A stretch of DNA of 64,000 bases. It comes from CBDBBY01 sp965203215. Lineage in GTDB: Bacteria; Pseudomonadota; Alphaproteobacteria; Rhodobacterales; Rhodobacteraceae. A model generated the notes under the pieces. It worked only from the letters and a program-made list of their open reading frames with translations. It had not been told where the DNA came from and did no database searches. A program made the position numbers and the translations under genes. Where the stretch lies: assembly GCA_965203215.1 (NCBI GenBank), contig CBDBBY010000001.1:2108001-2172000 (forward strand), written 5' to 3'. This document shows positions 26,680 to 34,949 of the stretch, in pieces; position 1 is the stretch's first letter, and every line of letters starts with the position of its first letter.

Positions 26680-27558
26680 ATGGCATCGCCGCGCAGAAAG
26701 ATTGATACGAAATCGCTCGGGCTCGAAATCGGCCTTGACTTTGTGGAGTTTCTGACCGGGCGCGAACACTTGCATTACGGCCTATGGATTGACGGATTGG
26801 AACCTTGCGCCGCAAATCTGCTTGCGGCGCAGTCGGAATACACCCGGAGGCTGACAGGCATGCTGCCGGACGGCGCGCTCAAGGTTCTGGATGTCGGCGG
26901 CGGCGCCGGCGAAACTGCTCGTGAACTTTCAGAAATGGGCCATGAAGTCGAAATCGTAGTTCCGAGCGAATTCCTCGCCGAGCGGTGCAAGCGCAACGCA
27001 GGCAAATCCGTGAATGTGCATCTGGCGAAATTCGAAGACTTCCGAACCGGCGGAAATTTCGACCTCTGCCTGTTTTCCGAAAGTTTCCAGTACATTCCGA
27101 TTGAGGCGGCGTTGCGGAACGCGCGCGCCGCGATAAAGGACGACGGCCATGTTCTCATTGCGGATTGCTTCAGGTCGAGTGAATTCGTCAGCGAGTTTTC
27201 CGACAAGGGCATGGTCGGAGGCGGCCATTTGCTTTCGGAGTTCAGGACACGAGTGCAGAACAGCCCGTTGCGGATCGCTTTCGAAGACGATGTGACCGAA
27301 CTGGTCGCGCCGTCCATAGAGCTCGAGCGAAAGTTCTACAGCGTGATCGGGAATTCAGTCCGGCGAATAGACGGCGAATTCGCGTCGGCGCACCCGTTTC
27401 GCCACCGAATGGCCTCCGCGATTTTTCGATTGCTGTTCAGCAAGCGTCGCCGGGAAAGGCTTGAGCATCGACTCAGCGGACGCGCGCGCAATGCCGAAGC
27501 TTTCTGCCGGTACAACAGATACCTGATGATGCGCCTGGCGCCTGCCGAACGGAGCTGA
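26680..27558 (+). CDS. Class I SAM-dependent methyltransferase-like protein
   Basis: A 292-residue protein. The S-adenosylmethionine site is KVLDVGGGAGETARELSEMG (motif I), followed by an acidic or polar motif II in VEIVVPSEFLAERC and FDLCLFSESFQYI (motif III-like). The N-terminus has LHYGLW, which resembles methyltransferases acting on small molecules or lipids such as the gamma-tocopherol or glycine/sarcosine types. The C-terminal quarter is basic (SKRRRERLEHRLSGRARN). The start is the ATG at 26,680, next to a GTG at 26,677. The substrate is unknown; no partner gene is adjacent. Confidence 0.75.
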   Translation: MASPRRKIDTKSLGLEIGLDFVEFLTGREHLHYGLWIDGLEPCAANLLAAQSEYTRRLTGMLPDGALKVLDVGGGAGETARELSEMGHEVEIVVPSEFLAERCKRNAGKSVNVHLAKFEDFRTGGNFDLCLFSESFQYIPIEAALRNARAAIKDDGHVLIADCFRSSEFVSEFSDKGMVGGGHLLSEFRTRVQNSPLRIAFEDDVTELVAPSIELERKFYSVIGNSVRRIDGEFASAHPFRHRMASAIFRLLFSKRRRERLEHRLSGRARNAEAFCRYNRYLMMRLAPAERS

Positions 27559-27818
27559 AGGACGGGAGTCCGCAAACCGACGGCACGGCGCGATGCGTGT
27601 CGCCTTGCGGCTTGCAACTCAAGTCGCGAATTTCCGACAGAATCCCGGATAGTTTGCATCAATCTTCCAAGGCGGCCGAAAGCTTTTCCAGTCTGTGGAC
27701 GACATCCTTAGGTCTCTGCGCAGCGTCGTGAGCAGCGCTGTTGCGCATTCCGCATTTTTTTTCTAGCTTCGTCCAAGTCAGTGAAATCTGAATTCAGCAC
27801 CTTGGAAAGGAAAGAATA

Positions 27819-28013
27819 ATGAATAAATCACTCACGCTAGCTCTCGGTTTCAGTTCGGTTGCGTTGCTTGCCTTGGGAGGTTGCGACACCATGGGAGACG
27901 ATGCAATGGATGACGCCATGGACGACGGCATGGAGATGGAAATGTCCGACGACATGGAGATGGAAGACGAGATGGAGATGGAGATGGAGATGGAAGACGG
28001 CATGGACGGCTGA
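27819..28013 (+). CDS. Tiny lipoprotein with Met-Glu-Asp repeats
   Basis: 64 residues. A short basic start and hydrophobic core end in the lipobox LLALGGC (cysteine at residue 22), so the mature protein is lipid-anchored on the periplasmic side. The mature 43 residues are almost only Met, Asp, Glu and Gly: DTMGDDAMDDAMDDGME, then repeated MEMEMSDDMEME units. GGAAAGG lies 8 bases before the ATG, so it is very likely expressed. Such methionine- and acid-rich tails suggest binding of copper, silver or other metals, or an easily oxidised methionine store; this is inference. It stands alone, with a possible terminator at 28,065-28,110. Confidence 0.8.
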   Translation: MNKSLTLALGFSSVALLALGGCDTMGDDAMDDAMDDGMEMEMSDDMEMEDEMEMEMEMEDGMDG

Positions 28014-28064
28014 TCCGTTCCATCGGACAACCAATAGTACTTTTTCTTCTATCTTAAATGGATT

Positions 28065-28110
28065 TTTGCCGCCGTTTTCGTGAATGCGCGCGTTCGGGAG
28101 CGGCGGCAAA
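28065..28110 (+). terminator. Inverted repeat after the Met-rich lipoprotein gene
   Basis: TTTGCCGCCG (28,065-28,074) pairs perfectly with CGGCGGCAAA (28,101-28,110) across a 26-base spacer. It could terminate transcription of the small lipoprotein gene, but the spacer is long and there is no clear T-run after it. The remaining 270 bases before the aspartate aminotransferase gene hold nothing I recognise. Confidence 0.3.
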
Positions 28111-28380
28111 GCTTTGGAGGAACCGGCGGCGGCGCATTCGGGCAGCATCCGGAAAGTGTTGCTGCCCCAAGATCGGTCTGCTTGTCGCGCGCTCCCCAGA
28201 GATTCACGCGATTGGCAATGATTCAGCAAGAAGCTGAATTCCGCGTTGATTGATTCCCCATGCGATTCACAGCCCGGCAGACGTGATTCAAATCCGCGAA
28301 GAAAAAATCCCTTCATGTGCTGGCCATGCGCGGTTCGGCCCTTTCTCCTGCATGGCGCGACGGAGGCTTTGAGCCAAACT

Positions 28381-29586
28381 ATGCGGATCAGCAAAAGAAT
28401 CGCGGAAATGCCGGCCTCCGGAACAGTGCAGCTCGGTCAAGAGGCGCGGGAACTCAAAGCTTCCGGGAAAACAATCATTGAACTCGGCGAAGGAGAGCCG
28501 GATTTCGACACGCCGAGGCATGTGGTTGAAGCGGCCTACAAGGCGGCTCTCAGGGGCGAGACCAAGTACACTTCGGTTGCAGGGACGCCCCAGCTGCGCG
28601 AAGCGGCGGCCGCGAAACTGCGCGCAGAGAACTCGGCGGAATACCAGCCTGAGCATATTGTCGTAGGCAACGGGGCGAAACAGCTCATTTTCAATGCGCT
28701 GCTTGCAACCCTTGACCCGGGCGACGAGGTCGTGATCCCGGCCCCCTATTGGGTAAGTTATCCCTCCATGGTTGCCCTCGCGGAAGGCAAGCCGGTCATT
28801 GTTCGATGCACGCCGGATTCAGCCTTCAAATTGACGCCCGAGGCTCTTCGACCAGCTATGAGTCCGCGAACCAGATGGATCATTCTGAATTCGCCCGGCA
28901 ACCCTGCCGGAGGCGTCTATGGGCCGAATGAGCTCGGCGCTCTGGCGGACGCGGTTCGAGGGCATCCTACTGCGGGGGTCATGTGCGACGACATATACGA
29001 AAAAATCGTATTCAAAGGCTCGCGCTTTGCGACGATGGCTGCGGTCGCGCCGGATCTATGGGACAGAATTCTCACCGTGAACGGCGTTTCGAAGTGCCAC
29101 GCAATGACCGGTTGGCGCATCGGCTACGCCGCCGGACCGATCGATTTGATCGCGGCAATGGTGAAACTGCAGGGGCAATCGACGACGAACGCCTCTTCGA
29201 TCGGGCAAGCCGCGGCCATGGCAGCCCTTACCGGTCCGCAAAACCATTTGGAAGAGTGGCTTGGAGCATACGAACGTCGGCGAGCACTGGTCCGCGAGCG
29301 TCTTTCGAAGATTTCGTCGCTTCGAATCGCGCAGCCGGAGGGTGCATTCTATCACTTCGTCGGATGCGGCGGGCTGTGCGGCGCCGTCACCCCCGACGGC
29401 GAGACTATCGCCAGCGACAGGGATTTTTGCAGACATCTGCTGCATTCCGCAGAAGTTGCGGTCGTGCCGGGCTCCGAATTCGGGATGCCTGGATATTTCC
29501 GGCTTTGTTTCGCCAAATCAGACGACGATCTGCGTCTGGCCTGTGACAGGATCGGCGAAGCCGTTTCCGGTTTGAAACGCGCCTGA
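28381..29586 (+). CDS. aspC: Aspartate aminotransferase (class I)
   Basis: Fold-type I PLP transaminase; the best reading is the Ib aspartate aminotransferase, converting oxaloacetate and glutamate to aspartate and 2-oxoglutarate. ELGEGEPDFDTPRHV, NSPGNPAGGVY, the Schiff-base lysine in VSKCHAMTGWRIGYAAG and a C-terminal FRLCFAKSDDDL arginine segment match. 401 residues from the ATG at 28,381, where the family pattern RISKRIAEM begins; the frame is open to 28,246. Related specificities, such as prephenate or aromatic amino acids, cannot be excluded. Confidence 0.9.
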   Translation: MRISKRIAEMPASGTVQLGQEARELKASGKTIIELGEGEPDFDTPRHVVEAAYKAALRGETKYTSVAGTPQLREAAAAKLRAENSAEYQPEHIVVGNGAKQLIFNALLATLDPGDEVVIPAPYWVSYPSMVALAEGKPVIVRCTPDSAFKLTPEALRPAMSPRTRWIILNSPGNPAGGVYGPNELGALADAVRGHPTAGVMCDDIYEKIVFKGSRFATMAAVAPDLWDRILTVNGVSKCHAMTGWRIGYAAGPIDLIAAMVKLQGQSTTNASSIGQAAAMAALTGPQNHLEEWLGAYERRRALVRERLSKISSLRIAQPEGAFYHFVGCGGLCGAVTPDGETIASDRDFCRHLLHSAEVAVVPGSEFGMPGYFRLCFAKSDDDLRLACDRIGEAVSGLKRA

Positions 29587-29962
29587 GCGAGTTCAAGCTG
29601 CCGTTCGTCCGCAATGCGCCGGACGAGAGCGGCAGCCAAAATCGATGTCCGGAAATCAAATGCCGAAGCGGCTGAAACTCGCGCTTCGGCAAAAAGCTTG
29701 CAAGCGGACCGCTGATGCCGACATGGTTGGAACTCGCCGCATTGATCGCCGCGGATAGGCGGCTTGCAGCAGGGAAGGTCAATTTTGCACGCCGGTTCAC
29801 ACTCGGCATGAAGCGTCTTTGCCGGTCTATGGAAATCCCGCTGTCACCAACGCCCTATCGGATCGACTAAGACCGCCGACAGCACAAAAAAAGCGAAAAT
29901 TTGATGCCCTAAAATAGACGAAAATGCTTCAAAATCAAAAATTTACAGAAAAGGTATAGAAG
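29587..29962. other. Boundary between core genes and the ubiquitin-like operon
   Basis: About 375 bases without a gene. The first 290 bases have the composition of the neighbouring core DNA; from about 29,880 the sequence turns abruptly A+T-rich (runs such as ACAAAAAAAGCGAAAA), which marks one edge of the inserted operon on its downstream side. I see no tRNA or direct repeat that would define an attachment site. Confidence 0.4.
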
Positions 29963-31000
29963 TCAGGAAATATTCGAAAAAATCTCCTGACGATAAGTGC
30001 ACTTGGAGTTTTTGACTTTGACATACGGTATTTTGTGCACTTCGTTTGCTTGATGTTCAATATAAGCCCGTGCAGCAGCATGATTTGGTACGGTTGGACC
30101 AATAGTAATAACCGAGGCTGAACTGAGCAGTTCGCAGAAAGAAGGACCTTCAATGTATCTTTTTATCATATTCCCCGACGCTGTATCATATCGAATTTTA
30201 GATCGATTTGGCATTACTCTTATCATGCGCCACTCATTTTCCCCATTAAAAGCTATATCTTTGATCAAATGATAATAACTATAAATAATACGGTGCAATC
30301 CTTTTACCACAGTGGTTCCTATGGCATGTTTATGTTTTTCAGGCGCATTATCCACAATTATTTTGCACATTTCAAAAAGTTGTTCTAAACGCTCGGCAAC
30401 TTCAAGATCCTCTTCTTGCTCTGCAGAATTCCTGTCGTCGCAATTCTTATCCCTGTAACGCACCTTATATGTATGCCAACTTTGCTGCCGCGATATCTTC
30501 AGGGAGCATCCTTGGCCATCGTTTCCATACAATCTCCAGTAGGTCAGGTCATCTTCGACACCTGACGAGCCGGAGGAAAACGAGCAACCGAATGTGCCCA
30601 GCCCTTGCATGAAGTTTTCCAGCCAATAATCATCAAGTCGAAGATCCCCGACAAAGGTTCTCAACTCCGCCTCTATATGTTCCCACTCTCGGGGCTTAAT
30701 TCTTCCTTCGTTTGGATCATTAGACTGCTCGTAGTTATACATTCGAAGGAAAGGCTGCTTTTGACCATCTATCAGATCTTCATTTTGAATTTTCTTAAAC
30801 ATATCCATAGTACAATTCCATGTCGTGTAGTGAACTAAATCAACTTTATTCCTCTCCGGATCGTCATACAAAATCAAATTTGGAATCTCGCTTATTAGAT
30901 GAAAAATCTCCGGATATCTACCTCGGTGTTCGGAACCGCGCTGGATAACAGAATCCAATTTTGAGATCAATTTATCCCAGCTTTCCTTCACATTACTCAT
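29963..31000 (-). CDS. DUF2971 family protein, last gene of the ubiquitin-like operon
   Basis: A 345-residue soluble protein. The family signs are HYTTW (residues 57-61), NDPNEG (94-99), CSFSSGSSGVEDDLTYWRLYG (139-159, the F-S...D...W-R-x-Y-G core), ENEWRMIRV (254-262), ITIGP (298-302) and a late TYR (335-337). DUF2971 proteins are common in defence islands; the fold suggests a nucleotide- or NAD-related enzyme, but no activity can be read here. The ATG overlaps the stop of the E1-JAB gene by eight bases and has AGGAGA in front, so it is made together with the conjugation enzymes. It may be the effector or the modified target. Codon use is A+T-rich. Confidence 0.85.
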   Translation of the reverse strand: MSNVKESWDKLISKLDSVIQRGSEHRGRYPEIFHLISEIPNLILYDDPERNKVDLVHYTTWNCTMDMFKKIQNEDLIDGQKQPFLRMYNYEQSNDPNEGRIKPREWEHIEAELRTFVGDLRLDDYWLENFMQGLGTFGCSFSSGSSGVEDDLTYWRLYGNDGQGCSLKISRQQSWHTYKVRYRDKNCDDRNSAEQEEDLEVAERLEQLFEMCKIIVDNAPEKHKHAIGTTVVKGLHRIIYSYYHLIKDIAFNGENEWRMIRVMPNRSKIRYDTASGNMIKRYIEGPSFCELLSSASVITIGPTVPNHAAARAYIEHQANEVHKIPYVKVKNSKCTYRQEIFSNIS

Positions 31001-32456
31001 TTATCTTTAATCTCCTAAAAAAATTTTTAATCCTAGCCAACGGTGAGTAATTTATTTGAGCTATACCTTCAATGAGATAATCGATCTTTTTTCCCTGATC
31101 TCCCAACCACTTTTCTTCGCTAATGGTGCAGTTTTCGTGGCATACACCGCTTCGATTTTTGGTTCTACCGGTTACAAAGTTGCGTTCCACTCCATTCTGA
31201 GTGGGCCACCACGGTTCTGCGATAGGCAAACGCAACGTCATATTCAAGATCTCGCTCGCCGCAGACACGCTCAAACAGAAGACGTTTTCTCCACCCATTC
31301 CCTCAAGCTTAGACCCTCTGACGTAATCGGGGCTCCGCCAAGACCCATCTAGCTCCAGCATCACATCGCTTGACGTGTATTGGCCCTTGCATCTCAAGCA
31401 ATCCGTATAAGGATTCACAACATGAGCCTTCCACCGAGCCGCATTCATGTTGCCACTTTTCGGATCCTTCCGCACTTCAACACCACCATCTACAACCGGA
31501 ATACCGTCTCTCAATGCTATCCTGTTCAGAAGATCTCGTGCCATAGGGCTATCGACGCAACTTACCAAAATGTCACAATCCCGTGCCGCTGCATATGCTA
31601 CCGAATCCTGTATCTTTCTTCGGTAGTTGAATATTCGAATGCTGCCAGCGGTGCTGGCTCTCCTCGCTGATTTCTCGGCGACGTCTGTTTTTAGGCGTCC
31701 GATATCTTTCGCACTTGCGTTCAATAAACGGTCCAGATTGTGTGGTTCAACAATGTCATCGTCAATCAGTACCATTTCACGCACGCCGGTCCGGGCGAGG
31801 CCTTCCGCCACTAAGCTTCCGATACTGCCAAGGCCGATAATTCCTATTCGCAATGCCTCCAGACGACGTTGCCTCATCTCTCCCCAAGTTTCGATGGTTC
31901 TCCTCTGTTTTCTCCTGTCCGGATTTCTACGTTCCGGACGTTCCCAAATCATCAATCGACTTTTTTCCAAAACCCTGACTTTCTTGGACCATACCTTAGT
32001 CTTGCTCCGAGACCCCTCTCTCCAAACTCTTGCGCTCCAATGGCCATCGATTCCCACAGTCATCCCAACCAAAGGCATACCAGTCGCTTTGGCGACGTCG
32101 GCAATGCGGTCCCGCTCCGCTCGGATGTCCGGGATGCTCATATCTTGCCACCCGGCATTAGGATGGCTATGCATAAACACCAGCCCTTTGCGGCTTCCGA
32201 TCGCTGCACGAGTTACCCTAGTCAGGTAGCTTGGTTCAAAGCTGACGTTGCCATGCAAGTGACTTTCACCTCTGGTAGGCGGCAAAATGGAGGTTACGAT
32301 GGCCGTCTCTCGTTCCGCTCCGGTGCTTGGTGTCCACAGGCCGAAACAAAGGTCCTCCTGCTGCCTACCTTGCCGGAAGTGCTTGAGAAGGTGGTCGCAC
32401 GCGCTTTCGTTGGCCTCGGATGTCAGCACGGCCTCGTGCCAGTCCGACTGCCTCAA
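30993..32456 (-). CDS. JAB/JAMM deconjugase fused to E1-like ThiF adenylyltransferase
   Basis: A 487-residue two-domain protein. Residues about 1-150 form a JAB metalloprotease with an intact zinc site: H96 and H98 in FMHSHPNAGW, S107 and D110 in MSIPD, and E51-T52 region upstream as the likely general-acid glutamate zone. Residues about 195-460 form an E1/ThiF domain: GIIGLGSIGS (204-213), the acidic IDDDIVEPHNLDR (231-243) with N240 and R243, and a zinc-type CLRC (353-356) with a late CHENC (439-443). C394 lies where ThiF-like enzymes carry a thiol. Such a fusion would both activate and remove the ubiquitin-like protein encoded upstream. The start overlaps the E2 stop (ATGA). Resembles bacterial ubiquitin-like operons of the multiubiquitin type. 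Confidence 0.9.
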   Translation of the reverse strand: MRQSDWHEAVLTSEANESACDHLLKHFRQGRQQEDLCFGLWTPSTGAERETAIVTSILPPTRGESHLHGNVSFEPSYLTRVTRAAIGSRKGLVFMHSHPNAGWQDMSIPDIRAERDRIADVAKATGMPLVGMTVGIDGHWSARVWREGSRSKTKVWSKKVRVLEKSRLMIWERPERRNPDRRKQRRTIETWGEMRQRRLEALRIGIIGLGSIGSLVAEGLARTGVREMVLIDDDIVEPHNLDRLLNASAKDIGRLKTDVAEKSARRASTAGSIRIFNYRRKIQDSVAYAAARDCDILVSCVDSPMARDLLNRIALRDGIPVVDGGVEVRKDPKSGNMNAARWKAHVVNPYTDCLRCKGQYTSSDVMLELDGSWRSPDYVRGSKLEGMGGENVFCLSVSAASEILNMTLRLPIAEPWWPTQNGVERNFVTGRTKNRSGVCHENCTISEEKWLGDQGKKIDYLIEGIAQINYSPLARIKNFFRRLKINE

Positions 32457-32839
32457 ATCCTAGCCCAAACTTTGGAAAGATGCTCCAGATACGCCTTCAT
32501 CCCTTTATGCTTGACATTGTCCCAGAACACGCCGGGAGGACGGCTCAACGCGACCCAGTCCCGTCCATCGAAGTTGAAAACGCCGTGATTAGGGCCATCT
32601 TGCGTATCCGTAATCGGAGGGTGGATAAATATCCAGTGGGGAGGTAATTCAGGATATCCAACCGCCTCGCATTGCGTTGAAATACCGATATTCCGCTTCT
32701 GATCTCTGAATCGGCCTACCGGAACGCGATACGGAAATATCACCACTTTCTGTCTGCCAGCGGCCGTGTCGCCTTCCACTACCTTGGGACTATAACCCAA
32801 TCCTGCCAACTCGAAGCATATCTGATGATCGACGCCCAC
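32453..32839 (-). CDS. E2-fold (UBC-like) protein of the prokaryotic E2 type
   Basis: 128 residues. The UBC-fold landmark is GYPELPPHWIFIHP (residues 61-74, the yP..PP strand of E2 enzymes), followed by FDGRDWVALSR (90-100) and a C-terminal helix with MKAYLEHLSKVW. The FDGRxW..xSR pattern belongs to a prokaryotic E2 family (Prok-E2_E as I remember it) that accompanies multiubiquitin and E1 genes. The only cysteines are C8 and C57, neither at the canonical catalytic position after the PP strand, so it either uses another residue (for example S99 or H85) or acts as a scaffold. Start ATG at 32,839, 32 bases after the ubiquitin-like gene; stop overlaps the next start. Confidence 0.82.
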   Translation of the reverse strand: MGVDHQICFELAGLGYSPKVVEGDTAAGRQKVVIFPYRVPVGRFRDQKRNIGISTQCEAVGYPELPPHWIFIHPPITDTQDGPNHGVFNFDGRDWVALSRPPGVFWDNVKHKGMKAYLEHLSKVWARI

Positions 32840-32870
32840 CTGCCCTCTCCAGTCGCACTAATTTAGACGA

Positions 32871-33167
32871 CTACGCAACAGGAGTACTTCCAGTTGGCAC
32901 GGCCAAGAATCTCTCGTCAGGTGTCACTTCAATCGTTTCTCCACACTTAAGTTCGCCGTCCTCTTCGACTCTTTCGATAACGTACTCGTCAATCAATCCT
33001 TCAATCGCACCGGCATCTTTTGCCTTTGCCAGAATCTCTCGGATCGCAATGCATTTTTTGACTTCGATTTTGGTCCCGTTTACAATGATTGGCACTTTCG
33101 TCGCATCGTTTACGTTAGCCACTGCCCCTGCGCTGTTCTCATGGCCACCCGGAAGAATGTCGTTCAT
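32871..33167 (-). CDS. Ubiquitin-like protein (multiubiquitin-type domain)
   Basis: 98 residues: a flexible N-terminal stretch (1-24), then one beta-grasp domain with the multiubiquitin pattern PIIVNGTKIEVKKCIAIREI, DEYVIERV and GETIEVTPDERFLAV. The tail after the last strand is PTGSTPVA, so the protein does not end in Gly-Gly; a cut after PTG by the JAB domain encoded downstream would expose a terminal glycine. Only one domain copy is present, although many relatives have two or more. GAGGGG precedes the ATG at 33,167. It is the first gene of the four-gene operon Ubl-E2-(JAB-E1)-DUF2971 and should be the conjugated modifier. Confidence 0.85.
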   Translation of the reverse strand: MNDILPGGHENSAGAVANVNDATKVPIIVNGTKIEVKKCIAIREILAKAKDAGAIEGLIDEYVIERVEEDGELKCGETIEVTPDERFLAVPTGSTPVA

Positions 33168-33388
33168 GGTGAGGTACCCCTCAATCAATACCAAAGACAG
33201 GGTGCAAGAGAGCAAACAAGCCTAATCCCAACCGCATCTTATATCCAATTAAGCCCCTTCGTTGCCTAGCACAAGTGTTGTTTGGGTGTTTGTTGGGGTA
33301 CGCAGCCTTTCTCACGGCATTCAATTTTTCAAATCAATTCATTTCTTTCCTACATTTGCCGCTTGACCCGGTTCGCGCATCCGTCAGA

Positions 33389-34930
33389 ATGCGCCGCATG
33401 TCGAATTTCAAAGCGACGCGGAGCCGGGGCCGGAGCCGCGGCAGCCCTCGTGTCTCAGCCCGCCCGACCGATTACCGCAGGTTGAAGCATCCGTTCAGCC
33501 CGCAATCCGTATTCAGCGAGGATGAAATAGAGCACATTCACAGAACGGCGTTGCGGGTGCTCGAGGAGCTTGGCTTCAAGATACTGTTGCCGGAGGCCTG
33601 CGATACCTTCGCGAAGGCAGGCGCACGAATTGAAGAGGAGCTTGTCTTCATCGGCCGAGACATTGTCGAGGCGGCACTGGAAGATGCGCCGGCTTCGTTC
33701 CGGCTTCGCGCAGCCAATCCGGGTCGCGAGCAAATTTATGAAGACGGCGCGATGCTCTTCATGCCGGGCGCGGGTTGCCCGAATGTCACCGATTTCGAGC
33801 GCGGCCGCAGACCGGGACGCCTGAGCGATTACGAAGAAACTGTGAAGCTTTCACAGAGTTTCGACGTCATCCACATGTTCGGACCCGCCGTGGAGCCGCA
33901 GGACGTGCCGGTCCACACAAGGCATTACGACATGATGCGCGCGCAACTGGCGTTCGGCGACAAGCCGACATTCACATATGCGCGCGGACGCAGGCAGGTC
34001 GAAGAGAGTTTCGAGATGATCAGGCTGGCGCTGAGCTTGAGCGAAGACGATTTCACCGACGGCGTCTGGTCGACATGCGTGATCAATACGAACTCTCCCC
34101 GCTTGCTGGACAGGCCGATGGCGCAAGGAGTCATCGATTTCGCCCGGGCCGGACAGATGTCGGTGATCACTCCGTTCTGCCTTGCAGGCGCAATGGCGCC
34201 GGCAACGATCGCCGGCGCGCTGACGCTCCAACATGCGGAAGCGTTGGGCTGCGTGGCGCTGGCGCAGCTCGCGAAACCAGGCGCGCCTGTCAGCTACGGC
34301 GGATTCAGCTCCAATGTCGACATGAAATCCGGAGCGCCCGCGTTCGGGACGCCCGAGCATGTGAAGATGCAGATAGGCGCAGGGCAACTTGCCCGGCGCA
34401 TCGGCTTGCCATGGCGGTCCGCGAGCGGATCTTCCTCCAACGCTCCGGACATGCAGGCCGCCAACGAAACCGTCATGTCGCTGTGGGGCGCATTGATGGC
34501 CAACGCGACTCTGACCGTGCACGCGGCTGGCTGGCTGGAAGGCGGATTGAGCTTCGGATACGAAAAATTCATTAACGACATCGAATCTTTGAACGTGATC
34601 GCGGAACTTTGCTCGCGCACGGCGTGCGATGAAGCAGAGATCGGCTTCAGCGCCTTGCAGGAGGTCGGGCCGGGAGGGCATTTCTTTGGAGCTGCCCACA
34701 CCATGGAGCGATATCAGACGGCATTCCATGCTCCGCTGGTTGCCGACCTGAGCAATTACGGAAGCTGGTCGGAAGCCGGCGGAAAAACGTCGGCGGAACG
34801 CGCGACATCGATTTGGAAATCGATTTTGAATGAATTCACTCCCCCTGAGACCGGCGCATTGGCAGAACAGCGATTGGAAGAGTACATCGCCCTCAAAATT
34901 GAAGCCGGCGGAGCGCCGCCGATAGAGTAG
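33389..34930 (+). CDS. Trimethylamine methyltransferase (MttB) family protein
   Basis: About 513 residues of the MttB superfamily, whose members move methyl groups from quaternary or tertiary amines to a corrinoid protein. The family core is visible in FMPGAGCPNVTDFERG, GVWSTCVINTNSPRLLD, PFCLAGAMAPATIAGA and the C-terminal GGHFFGAAHTMERY. The frame has no in-frame TAG, so this is a non-pyrrolysine member like those that use glycine betaine and related compounds. No corrinoid protein gene is adjacent. The start may be 33,389 or 33,398; the very basic N-terminus (RSRGRSRGSPR) is unusual. The next gene follows by 19 bases. Confidence 0.85.
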   Translation: MRRMSNFKATRSRGRSRGSPRVSARPTDYRRLKHPFSPQSVFSEDEIEHIHRTALRVLEELGFKILLPEACDTFAKAGARIEEELVFIGRDIVEAALEDAPASFRLRAANPGREQIYEDGAMLFMPGAGCPNVTDFERGRRPGRLSDYEETVKLSQSFDVIHMFGPAVEPQDVPVHTRHYDMMRAQLAFGDKPTFTYARGRRQVEESFEMIRLALSLSEDDFTDGVWSTCVINTNSPRLLDRPMAQGVIDFARAGQMSVITPFCLAGAMAPATIAGALTLQHAEALGCVALAQLAKPGAPVSYGGFSSNVDMKSGAPAFGTPEHVKMQIGAGQLARRIGLPWRSASGSSSNAPDMQAANETVMSLWGALMANATLTVHAAGWLEGGLSFGYEKFINDIESLNVIAELCSRTACDEAEIGFSALQEVGPGGHFFGAAHTMERYQTAFHAPLVADLSNYGSWSEAGGKTSAERATSIWKSILNEFTPPETGALAEQRLEEYIALKIEAGGAPPIE

Positions 34931-34949
34931 TCCAGACGGAGAGCTTTCA

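Noticed and set aside
27837..28013. Direct repeats in the Met-rich lipoprotein gene as a CRISPR-like or tandem array
   Set aside because: The repeats are 6-base codon units (ATGGAG/ATGGAA) inside a coding frame, not spaced repeats. No CRISPR array is seen in the window.
28285..28310. tRNA-like T-arm sequence (GATTCAAATCCGC) upstream of the aspartate aminotransferase gene
   Set aside because: The flanking bases do not pair as a T-stem and no acceptor, D or anticodon arm can be built around it.
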